Shown here: positions 25,529 to 32,544 of the stretch, piece after piece
How the letters are laid out: each line of letters opens with the position of its first letter
Numbering within the stretch: the stretch's first letter is position 1
Assembly: GCA_041645075.1 (NCBI GenBank)
Contig: JBAZQS010000008.1
Location: 1 to 33,897 of the forward strand
Length of the DNA: 33,897 nucleotides
DNA from: JBAZQS01 sp041645075
GTDB taxonomy: Bacteria > Patescibacteriota > Patescibacteriia > 2-01-FULL-39-33
Direction of reading: 5' to 3'
Notes under the pieces: model-generated
What the model saw: only the letters and a program-made list of their open reading frames with translations
Databases searched by the model: none
Told to the model about the DNA's origin: nothing
Program-made: the position numbers and the translations under genes

Positions 25529-28363
25529 TTAAAACCCCATATTCGCGATACTATCTATCTTGGCATTGATGGGGTCGCCCTCGGGGTAAGTGATGGTAGG
25601 ATCAATGTTGGTGATAATGGCGCTGGTCTTGAAATTATTGTCGGTGAAGGCCGTGGGCGTGATTTTTCGTTTGTTGCCATTGTCAATATAGAAGATGTCA
25701 GTGGAATTCTTGTATTTAATCAAGCTGCCATTGGGGAGCTTGCCGCCTTGAGTGATTTTACAGGTGGAATCTTTGAGATAGTCATTTTCAAAACCGCTCT
25801 GGATAGTAATGGCTTTGGTTGCCAGTTCGGGATAGGAAATCACTTCACAGAGCTTGTTACCGGTCGTGACTGTATAGATCTTGCCGCTGTTGTCAAATTT
25901 AATAGTGTTGATACCTGGTCTGGCCGTGGCTCTGGCGCCCAAGGATAAATTGTCAAAGTCGGATTGGGAAATGGCTTTAACGGCTTGGACGGACCAAGAA
26001 CCGCTATACCAAGTCCAGTAAGTGGCTTCATTGGAAAAGAGGTGTCTTTTGCCTTGGCTGTCCAAGATGTAGACGGCGGGTGAACTATTTAGTTTGATCT
26101 TGGCGTTGGCGGCCAGGCCTGGGGGAAAGGTAATGAAAACGGGAGGGGTATAGGCACAAGATTGACTCTCGGTGGGTTTGCCTGAATCCGTATTACAAGC
26201 CCGGCCGTCAGTACAAGTCCTGTTTTGCGTTCTTGAAGGTGAGCAAGCTGACCAAGCAGTGCAGGTCCAATTGGGAGTGCAAATGATAACTAGCGGGACG
26301 TAGGTACATGACTGCGTCGTGGCTGGTTTACCGGTCATAACCCCGCAAGTATTGGTGTCGGTGCAGGATCGGGCTTGAGTGCCACCCACAGAACAAGTTA
26401 GCCAGGAAGTACAAGACCAGTTGGGAGTGCAGGCCACGGGGCAAGCTGAAGTGGTAAAGCTTTGATCACTGCCACCGCCCGTGCCGGCCGAGTTGGTGGC
26501 GTAGGCGCGAAAATGATAGGTGGTGTTGCAGGTGAGATTAGAAAGTGAAGCGGTAAAGACGCCCGTGGTAAATGAGCCGGAGGCGATTATATTAAGGCCA
26601 TAATTAGTGGTGAGGCCGTAGTTAAAGCCACGGACCGTGGGATTAGCCCCGCCGGTGGCGGTAATGGCGCCATTGGCTATGGCCGTGTTGGCCGTGACTG
26701 ATGAGACGACAGAAGTGGTAAGGGTGGGAACCGTGATGACGGGAGGCGTATAAATGCAGGCTTGAGTTTCCGCTGGCTTGCTGCTGGTTGTGCCGCACGA
26801 ATTACTGTCGGTGCAGGTTCGAGTTTGGGTGCTGTTTGGCTGACAGCTACTCCAAGCGGTGCATTGCCAATTTTCAGTGCAAGCTGAAGTACAACTCTGA
26901 GTTGTCGCTGGCTTATTTACTGTCGTCCCACAGGCATTGGCATCGGTGCAAGTGCGGGTTTGAGTGCTGTTGCTGCAGGCGCTCCAACTGCCGCAGGTCC
27001 AGGATTCGGTGCAGATAGGCGGTGGTGGTGGTGGCACAAATGTTGCTGACACATCACAATCCGGACCATAAGGGTTACGCCAAAAATTTAGAGCCACATT
27101 TTTTTCCCATTTTCCAGGTGCTGGACCCTTATCAATCACCGCCTTAATTATTTCCTGATTCCATGAATTAATATAATCTATTCCATTCATCTGCCCTAAA
27201 TAAGGGCTTCTTAATACTCCTCCACTCGATGCTCTCCAAATTCCTTTATCAGCATATAATCCTCCCTCAAAACATCCAATTTCTAAAGTACACTCTTTTC
27301 CTGGACTACAACAAGAAACGCCAACATCAATACCATTAACAAAAGAAATGGGTTGAGCACAGCTAAAGCAATCAACAACCCCTGAACTGCCACAATCATT
27401 TCCGATCATATTTTTCCAAGGAGCATTTGCCAGACAATCAACATAGGTATTTCCCTTATAAAACTCAAAAATTCCACTTCCGGTAAGAGTCCCTGTGTAT
27501 AAAACTGGCGGATTTGGATTGGCACTTCCCCAACGTCCATATTCATCGCCAAGACAAGGAATCGTATGAAGCAACTCATGAATATTAGCATTTTGTAAAT
27601 TGGGGTATGAATTTATATTACAATTACTATTAGAATCAACACAGTCATACAATGTAACATACGCCCTGCCCATACTGGCGTAAGGATAATAGTTTTTATT
27701 GCAAGAAGTGCTCCAAGAACACCATTTATCTCTTCCATCAGCTAAACAATCTAAAGAGGTCTGATAATTCTCGCAACTTACCGAATTAGTTTTGCCCGGA
27801 TAAATAAAAATGGGAATAACTCTGTTTGGCAATATTCCTTGGCAATCCGATATCCAATCGAATTGATAAAGTTCAGACCCAACGTTTTGCGGGCTGTCAT
27901 CGGTAAATGATAAAATATTATCGACATACCAGAAATTTAATTTGGACCGGTTATTTTTAAACGCGGGAATCTGCATTAAGCCATCACTTTCAACCATACT
28001 CGATGCGGTGCCGTCCAAATCAATTGCGCGCCCTGCTGCTGCTATTAAATCACTCCTACTTTGGAATCCAACTCCAATAAAAACAATATTGAATCTAGTA
28101 GAATCATCCTTGTTATTATGATTGGCATATATGGGTAGACACTTTTCTACAGAAGCTGCAAAAATCGAGCTTTCACCTAAAGATTTTTGAGTTAATGAGA
28201 AAAAGCCGGCGGCAAAAACCACGCTCACGCTCACAATTGAGATAAGAGTCAAAATAAAAATAGGAACCGAAACGCCGGTCTTTGTGGCCGTAATTGTAAT
28301 TAATGAGGACGTATTTTTTGAAAAACGGCCAAAATATTTGCTCTTTGTTCCGAGATTATTCAT
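25529..28363 (-). CDS. membrane-anchored M64-type metallopeptidase with TSP1-like repeats
   Basis: 944 aa. A basic N-terminus and one membrane helix (about 30-54) leave the rest outside. A peptidase M64 (IgA peptidase)-like domain follows, with RFNIVFIGVGFQ (about 89-100) and the zinc motif HELLHTIPCLGDEY (262-275: H262, E263, H266, then DEY as in the HEFGH…L-x-DEY of the family). Four 41-residue Cys-rich repeats (W-x-C-x2-W-x2-C, TRTCTD, KPA-T-Q-C), TSP1-like, lie between about 449 and 736. A fibronectin-like domain (about 537-638) splits them two and two. The C-terminal ~185 residues hold two related beta segments (AVYILDSQGKRHLFSN; DIFYIDNGNKRKITP) that may anchor to the surface. Last gene of the por/dsbA cluster, 24 nt after porB, with a terminator behind it. 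The substrate is unknown. Confidence 0.82.
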   Translation of the reverse strand: MNNLGTKSKYFGRFSKNTSSLITITATKTGVSVPIFILTLISIVSVSVVFAAGFFSLTQKSLGESSIFAASVEKCLPIYANHNNKDDSTRFNIVFIGVGFQSRSDLIAAAGRAIDLDGTASSMVESDGLMQIPAFKNNRSKLNFWYVDNILSFTDDSPQNVGSELYQFDWISDCQGILPNRVIPIFIYPGKTNSVSCENYQTSLDCLADGRDKWCSWSTSCNKNYYPYASMGRAYVTLYDCVDSNSNCNINSYPNLQNANIHELLHTIPCLGDEYGRWGSANPNPPVLYTGTLTGSGIFEFYKGNTYVDCLANAPWKNMIGNDCGSSGVVDCFSCAQPISFVNGIDVGVSCCSPGKECTLEIGCFEGGLYADKGIWRASSGGVLRSPYLGQMNGIDYINSWNQEIIKAVIDKGPAPGKWEKNVALNFWRNPYGPDCDVSATFVPPPPPPICTESWTCGSWSACSNSTQTRTCTDANACGTTVNKPATTQSCTSACTENWQCTAWSSCQPNSTQTRTCTDSNSCGTTSSKPAETQACIYTPPVITVPTLTTSVVSSVTANTAIANGAITATGGANPTVRGFNYGLTTNYGLNIIASGSFTTGVFTASLSNLTCNTTYHFRAYATNSAGTGGGSDQSFTTSACPVACTPNWSCTSWLTCSVGGTQARSCTDTNTCGVMTGKPATTQSCTYVPLVIICTPNWTCTAWSACSPSRTQNRTCTDGRACNTDSGKPTESQSCAYTPPVFITFPPGLAANAKIKLNSSPAVYILDSQGKRHLFSNEATYWTWYSGSWSVQAVKAISQSDFDNLSLGARATARPGINTIKFDNSGKIYTVTTGNKLCEVISYPELATKAITIQSGFENDYLKDSTCKITQGGKLPNGSLIKYKNSTDIFYIDNGNKRKITPTAFTDNNFKTSAIITNIDPTITYPEGDPINAKIDSIANMGF

Positions 28364-28387
28364 TATAAATCAATATAACATAAAAAA

Positions 28388-29296
28388 TTAAATTAAACCG
28401 AATTTTTTAATATTCTCATCGGCGATTTTCTGAATTTTGGCGATTTCTAATTTGCCCTCGGGCGATTTAAATAAATGCTTAAATCGCTTCTGAACTTTTA
28501 AAAATTCCTCCACCGGCACTTTTTTAGTAATTTTTTGCACTCTCTCTAATTTGCCATTGACATATTCTATTATCGGATAAAAACCGGATTGGACGGCTAA
28601 TTGCGCCACGCTCATGGTTTGATTTGTCTCTATACCCCACCCGGGTATACATGGCGTATATATCTGCAAATATTTCGGTCCCTTGATGGTGAGAGCTTTT
28701 TTTACTTTAGTGGTAATATCAACCAGATAGCCGGTGGTGGCCGTGGCCACATAGGGCAAGCCATGAGCCAAAGCAATTTTTATCATATCTTTTTTCACCT
28801 GCTGCGCACCCATAGATTCTTTGCCGAACGGAGTGGTGGTTGTATTAGCGTCCAAAGGCGTGGAACCGCTGCTCTGGTAGCCGGTATTTTGATAGGCCTC
28901 ATTATCAAAACAAATATAAAGCACGTTTTCGCCCCGCTCCCACATGCCGGAAATATTGCCCAAGCCGATATCAAAAGTGGCGCCATCGCCGCCAAAAGCC
29001 AAAACATTTATTTTATCGGCCAAGCCCTTAACTTTAAGCGCCGCCAAAATCCCCGAAGCGATTGAGGACGGATTTTCAAACAAGCTATGAATCCACGGGA
29101 CATTAAAAGCCGTGTTCGGATATTGAGTGGTTGTAACTTCACTGCAACCGGTGGCATTGGTGACGATTATATCTTTTCCAGCCGCGTCTAAAACCAAACG
29201 GTAAGCGATAATCATGCCGCAGCCGGCGCAAGCGCTGTGGCCGGAATTGAGGAGGTGAGATGTTGGCGATTTATATTTTTTAGGTTGTTGGGACAT
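28388..29296 (-). CDS. porB: 2-oxoacid:ferredoxin oxidoreductase, beta subunit (PorB-like)
   Basis: 302 aa. The thiamine-pyrophosphate-binding subunit of pyruvate (or 2-oxoacid):ferredoxin oxidoreductase, which converts pyruvate and CoA to acetyl-CoA and CO2 and reduces ferredoxin. The TPP/Mg motif is GDGATFDIGLGN (residues 103-114). The four cluster Cys are C23 and C26 (ACAGCG), C51 (ATGCSE) and C216 (YTPCIPGW), as in the family. FDNEAYQNTGYQ and STP are also typical. Substrate specificity inside the superfamily (pyruvate against other oxoacids) cannot be fixed, but the NTGYQSSGSTP segment suits pyruvate. It is separated from porA by a 62-codon gene and a hairpin. ATG without SD. Confidence 0.92.
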   Translation of the reverse strand: MSQQPKKYKSPTSHLLNSGHSACAGCGMIIAYRLVLDAAGKDIIVTNATGCSEVTTTQYPNTAFNVPWIHSLFENPSSIASGILAALKVKGLADKINVLAFGGDGATFDIGLGNISGMWERGENVLYICFDNEAYQNTGYQSSGSTPLDANTTTTPFGKESMGAQQVKKDMIKIALAHGLPYVATATTGYLVDITTKVKKALTIKGPKYLQIYTPCIPGWGIETNQTMSVAQLAVQSGFYPIIEYVNGKLERVQKITKKVPVEEFLKVQKRFKHLFKSPEGKLEIAKIQKIADENIKKFGLI

Positions 29297-29340
29297 ATAT
29301 AAATTTGGATTAACCCTATGGAATTTTGGAAATTTTTAAT

Positions 29341-29371
29341 TTCCCACTTCAATTTTTAGCCGAAGTGGGAA
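29341..29371. repeat. hairpin spanning the stop codon of the Cys4 gene
   Basis: Perfect 10-bp stem TTCCCACTTC (29341-29350) / GAAGTGGGAA (29362-29371) with an 11-base loop. It covers the last codons and TGA of the 62-aa gene and lies 45 nt before porB. With no T-run after it, it is more likely another inserted palindrome or an mRNA stabiliser than a terminator. Confidence 0.65.
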
Positions 29372-29537
29372 GAGCGGGAGCCGCTTGATGGATTTTTTTC
29401 TGATGGATTTCTTTCATCACTTTTTTAAAGCATCGATCGCAATAACCATGAGTCACTTCTTTATTATTGGAAATCTGTTTCTTAACCCATTTTCCGTCAA
29501 CATAAAATCTCTTGCAGACACAGCATTGCTTTATCAT
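29349..29537 (-). CDS. small Cys4 zinc-ribbon-like protein
   Basis: 62 aa. Two CxxC knuckles (C6-V-C-K region as CCVCKRF, and C33-DRC36 as YCDRC) about 27 residues apart, with a basic helical tail (KKVMKEIHQKKIHQ), look like a minimal zinc ribbon. The last residues (LPTSAKN) are encoded by a palindrome. The ATG at 29537 has a good SD, AAAGGAG, 8 nt upstream, which is rare among the genes of this operon. It sits between porA and porB in the same direction. It could be an assembly or regulatory factor; the function is unknown. Confidence 0.7.
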   Translation of the reverse strand: MIKQCCVCKRFYVDGKWVKKQISNNKEVTHGYCDRCFKKVMKEIHQKKIHQAAPALPTSAKN

Positions 29538-29586
29538 AATGTGCTCCTTTACAAATAATTATAAAGTGCTTATACGAATGAGACGC

Positions 29587-30768
29587 TTATTTACTCACAA
29601 AAACCAATTTGTCTTTAATTTTTTTTATATTAAAAAAAACCTTATTAATCATTTCTTTGGTTATATCCCGACCGCCCAAACCAAGCACATAACTGACTAT
29701 TTTTTTCTTATCACCAAGGACGCGGCGCATTTCCGTGGCTAAAATTCCTTCCGTGCCCAATGAAATTGATTTATCTATTACGGCGATATTTTTTGCTTTC
29801 GCCAGCGCTTTGATAATTTCTTCATCAGGAAACGGCCGAAAGGAAACTATCTTCAAAATCCCAATTTTACCCGCCGAAGCCTTGGCGGAGGAGGGCTTGT
29901 TTTTGTGTTTTCCTGTTTTTGTGCTTTTGTGATTAATTTCATCGGCCGCATCTTTCATGGTGCCGATGACCGAGCCCATGGCCACCAAAACCGTATCCGC
30001 GTTCTTGTCGCCGTAATATTCTACCAAATCCAATTTCCGGCCGAATATTTCTTTAAATTTTTTCATTTCTTTTTTCATCGTCTTAAGGGAAGCAACCACA
30101 TCATCGTGCAAGTCCTTTCTGATTTCAAAATAATAATCCGGGGTCGCGAGCGCGCCCATAGTCAGCGGATTATTGACATCTAATTTTTCCCTGGGATTAT
30201 AGGGCGGCAAAAATTTTGCCACTTTTTTTTCATCTTCAATTTCCACCGGCTCAATGACATGAGTCAGAATATAGCCGTCTAAATTCACCATCACCGGCAA
30301 CATTAATTGCTCGGCGACTTTATAGGCCAAGATATGGAGGTCGCAAACTTCCTGATTGGTTTCGCCAAACCACATCAGCCAGCCGGCATCGCGCACCACC
30401 ATTACGTCTTGGCAATCATTCCAAATATTGATTGGCGCCGAGACCGCGCGATTGGCGTCGGTCAAAACCACGGGCAAGCGCATACCCGCGATATTATAAA
30501 TAACTTCGGTCATTAATAATAATCCTTGCGAAGAGGTCGCGGTGTAAACTCTGACGCCGGTAGCCGACGCGCCTTCCACGATTGAAGCGGCGGCAAATTC
30601 GCTCTCGGCCCGGACATATTCAAAATCCGCTTCGCCGTCGGCTTTCATTTGCGCCAGCTCTTCCACGATATGAGTTTGCGGCGTAATGGGATAAGCCGAG
30701 ACCACTCCGGGCTTGCACGCCCTAATTGTTTCGGCAATCGCCCGACTGCCTTCTATTATTCTTTTCAT
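29587..30768 (-). CDS. porA: 2-oxoacid:ferredoxin oxidoreductase, alpha subunit (PorA-like)
   Basis: 393 aa. It contains the substrate/pyrimidine-binding domain with GVVSAYPITPQTHIVEEL (residues 22-39), ESEFAAASIVEGASATGVR, TATSSQGLLLMTEVIY and VVLTDANRAVSAPINIWNDCQD, all diagnostic of PorA. The C-terminal domain has VLVAMGSVIGTMKDAADE and GILKIVSFRPFPDEEI. Between these two segments lie about 23 extra residues (HKSTKTGKHKNKPSSAKASAGK, about 277-300) encoded by two different repeats, a CACAAAAACA-type tract and a CCGCCAAGGCTTCGGCGG-type palindrome. Together with porB, porD and porG it forms the four-subunit enzyme. ATG without SD, 13 nt after the cyclophilin gene. Confidence 0.93.
   Translation of the reverse strand: MKRIIEGSRAIAETIRACKPGVVSAYPITPQTHIVEELAQMKADGEADFEYVRAESEFAAASIVEGASATGVRVYTATSSQGLLLMTEVIYNIAGMRLPVVLTDANRAVSAPINIWNDCQDVMVVRDAGWLMWFGETNQEVCDLHILAYKVAEQLMLPVMVNLDGYILTHVIEPVEIEDEKKVAKFLPPYNPREKLDVNNPLTMGALATPDYYFEIRKDLHDDVVASLKTMKKEMKKFKEIFGRKLDLVEYYGDKNADTVLVAMGSVIGTMKDAADEINHKSTKTGKHKNKPSSAKASAGKIGILKIVSFRPFPDEEIIKALAKAKNIAVIDKSISLGTEGILATEMRRVLGDKKKIVSYVLGLGGRDITKEMINKVFFNIKKIKDKLVFVSK
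29868..29935. repeat. composite in-frame repeat insert in porA
   Basis: On the coding strand, CACAAAAGCACAAAAACAGG and further A-rich units (29930-29899) are followed by TCCGCCAAGGCTTCGGCGG (29889-29871), a near-palindrome. The A-rich unit is also seen at 33341-33448. The insert is in frame and separates two strands of the PorA C-terminal domain. Confidence 0.75.
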
Positions 30769-30781
30769 ATATAAAAATTTT

Positions 30782-31516
30782 TTATTTCAAATCAATTCCC
30801 TCAATTATAACATCCTCTACCGGCCGGTCAATCGTGCCCGGGCTTTCGGTTTTTACATTTTGAATTTTATCAATAACATCCATACCCCCAATAACTTCGC
30901 CAAAATTCGTGTGCTTGCCGTCAAGCCAAGTCGTGGCGTCGGCCGTCACCATAAAAAATTGGCTGCCATTGGTGTTTGGTCCGGAATTGGCCATGGCCAG
31001 AGAGCCCTTCACCAATTTATGATTATTTATCTCGTCGGCAAATTCATAGCCCGGTCCGCCCGTTCCCCATTTATTTTTTAAGGAATTATCTTTGGTTTGC
31101 GGATCGCCGCCTTGAATCATAAAATTTTTAATGACCCGATGGAATTTGGTGCCGTTATAAAAACCGGAAGCCGCTAATTTGATAAAATTTTCCACGGTTT
31201 TGGGCGAGTCGTCTTTATAGAATTTTACGGTGATGTCGCCGAAATTGGTTTTTAAAACCGCTTGAGTAATATTTTTTAATTGTTCTTCGTTCATCGTGGA
31301 ATTTTGATTATTATTTATATTATTCGGCTCGGGGGTAACCCGGTTGCTGTTTGAATTTATATCATTTGGCGTTATTAAATTTCCATTTTCATCAAAACTG
31401 CTAACCACCCCGGGTTCGACCTTACTAGTTTCATTGTTATTAGTTTTTAATTGGCAGCCGCTTAAAATAAAAATGGCTGGCATTAAAATAAAATAAACGG
31501 CAAAACGTTTTTTCAT
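30782..31516 (-). CDS. cyclophilin-type peptidyl-prolyl isomerase, predicted lipoprotein
   Basis: 244 aa. A lipoprotein signal (basic start, hydrophobic core, lipobox LSGC with C21) gives an extracytoplasmic, lipid-anchored protein. After a low-complexity Asn/Pro linker (residues 24-78) the cyclophilin domain (about 86-242) carries KTVENFIKLA, FHRVIKNFMIQGGDP (catalytic Arg), YEFADEI, GSLAMANSGPNTNGSQFFM and WLDGKHTNFGEV, all classical active-site strands. It catalyses cis-trans isomerisation of X-Pro bonds and probably helps fold exported proteins. It is embedded between porD (5-nt gap) and porA (13-nt gap), in an otherwise metabolic operon that also has a DsbA-like protein and an exported peptidase. 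Confidence 0.92.
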   Translation of the reverse strand: MKKRFAVYFILMPAIFILSGCQLKTNNNETSKVEPGVVSSFDENGNLITPNDINSNSNRVTPEPNNINNNQNSTMNEEQLKNITQAVLKTNFGDITVKFYKDDSPKTVENFIKLAASGFYNGTKFHRVIKNFMIQGGDPQTKDNSLKNKWGTGGPGYEFADEINNHKLVKGSLAMANSGPNTNGSQFFMVTADATTWLDGKHTNFGEVIGGMDVIDKIQNVKTESPGTIDRPVEDVIIEGIDLK

Positions 31517-31520
31517 ATAT

Positions 31521-31796
31521 TTATTTTTCTTCTTTTGCCATGATTATGGCCTTGACCGGGCAGATTTCAGCGCAAAGGCCGCAGCCCTTGCAATAATCCA
31601 AATCCTTTTCATAAACAATCTTGCCGGCCTTGTTTTTCTCGCCGGTCGGAAAGAAAATTCCCTCGGGACAAACCCGTTCGCACATGGCGCAGCCAATGCA
31701 TTTTTCGTGGTCAACTTCCGGATAGGTGAAAATCCGCCAATTGCCGGTTTTGGCTTGCGTCGCGATATTTGATTTTAGGTTTATATTAATTTTCAT
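31521..31796 (-). CDS. porD: 2-oxoacid:ferredoxin oxidoreductase, delta subunit (PorD-like 2x[4Fe-4S])
   Basis: 91 aa. Two classical [4Fe-4S] binding motifs: C33-x2-C36-x2-C39-x3-C43-P and C69-x2-C72-x2-C75-x3-C79-P. The N-terminal extension with GNWRIFTYPEVDHEKC is typical of PorD. It carries electrons from the catalytic core to free ferredoxin. Between porG and porD lie 184 bases filled by palindromic repeats, so expression of the downstream part may differ from that of porG. ATG without SD. Confidence 0.93.
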   Translation of the reverse strand: MKININLKSNIATQAKTGNWRIFTYPEVDHEKCIGCAMCERVCPEGIFFPTGEKNKAGKIVYEKDLDYCKGCGLCAEICPVKAIIMAKEEK

Positions 31797-31829
31797 GGAA
31801 TAATTTTTAATTTTAAAATAATTTGAATT

Positions 31830-31929
31830 GTCATTGCGAGGAGTTCCGACGTAATCGTCGGACGACGAAGCAATCTAATTGCAATAAAACAAGATTGCTT
31901 CGTCGCCGATTACGGCTCCTCGCAATGAC
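31830..31929. repeat. intergenic palindromic repeat, family of the FemAB insert
   Basis: Inverted termini GTCATTGCGAGGAG / CTCCTCGCAATGAC with GACGAAGCAATC and GATTGCTTCGTC inside, total 100 bp. The right half matches 13763-13800 inside the FemAB gene with one difference over about 38 bases. A degenerate fragment (TTCCGATTACGCCTCC … CACAATGACA) follows at 31934-31980. Confidence 0.85.
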
Positions 31930-31950
31930 GTTTCTTTCCGATTACGCCTC

Positions 31951-31968
31951 CTTGCCTGCGCAGGCAAG
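31951..31968. repeat. perfect 18-bp palindrome between porG and porD
   Basis: CTTGCCTGCGCAGGCAAG is self-complementary. It interrupts the degenerate second copy of the GTCATTGCGAG repeat, suggesting one small repeat inserted in another, 13 bases past the porG stop. Confidence 0.6.
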
Positions 31969-31980
31969 CCCACAATGACA

Positions 31981-32538
31981 TTAAAAATTTCGCGCCAGCG
32001 AGTATCCACGCCTCGCCGCCTCAATATTTTTGTGAGCGATTTCCTTATCGCTAAATTGCTCGGCAATGGCTTTTTCTACCGAAGACAGTTTAATTAATCC
32101 GCTCCGGCCCGCGAAAACGCCTAACAAGACCGTATTGATAATCGGCTGGCCAATAATCTGCCGGGCAATTTCCGTGGCTTTAACCGTAATAATTTTTATC
32201 CCGCCGCCCGCGGGCGGCGGGACTTTAAAATTTTTAGCTGATTTTTCCGTATTGATTAAAACCACTGTTCCTTTCTTTGCTCCTAAAAACACGTCAACAC
32301 CGCCAATCAAGCTGGCGTCCTGAATAATAATATAATCCGGCTCGGTAATTTGGCTGCGCAAACGGATAAATTTATTATCAATTCGCGCGAAGGCCGTTAC
32401 GGGCGCGCCGCGCCTTTCCACCCCAAAATTCGGAAAGGCCTGCGAATATTTGCCGTCATAAAAAGCGGCGGCGGCGATTAACGCCGCGGCCGTAACCGAG
32501 CCCTGCCCTCCTCGGCCGTGTATTCTAATTTCAATCAT
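31981..32538 (-). CDS. porG: 2-oxoacid:ferredoxin oxidoreductase, gamma subunit (PorG-like)
   Basis: 185 aa. The small subunit begins with the diagnostic IRIHGRGGQGSVTAAALIAAAAFYDGKYSQAFPNFGVERRGAPV region (residues 4-50), then DYIIIQDASLI and a C-terminal NTVLLGVFAGRSGLI. Residues about 106-113 (PPPAGGG) are encoded by a perfect 22-bp GC palindrome and look inserted between two beta strands (KNFKV … IKIITV). It forms the Por complex with porA, porB and porD. It follows the DsbA-like gene after 6 nt. ATG without SD; the stop is followed directly by repeats. Confidence 0.93.
   Translation of the reverse strand: MIEIRIHGRGGQGSVTAAALIAAAAFYDGKYSQAFPNFGVERRGAPVTAFARIDNKFIRLRSQITEPDYIIIQDASLIGGVDVFLGAKKGTVVLINTEKSAKNFKVPPPAGGGIKIITVKATEIARQIIGQPIINTVLLGVFAGRSGLIKLSSVEKAIAEQFSDKEIAHKNIEAARRGYSLARNF
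32200..32221. repeat. perfect 22-bp GC palindrome inside porG, in frame
   Basis: CCCGCCGCCCG followed by its exact complement CGGGCGGCGGG. It encodes PPPAGGG on the gene strand, a peptide with no counterpart expected at that loop of PorG. Confidence 0.8.
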
Positions 32539-32544
32539 AAAAAT

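Noticed and set aside
29349..29371. Terminator between the Cys4 gene and porB
   Set aside because: The 10-bp hairpin is not followed by a T-run on the transcribed strand and covers the stop codon itself.
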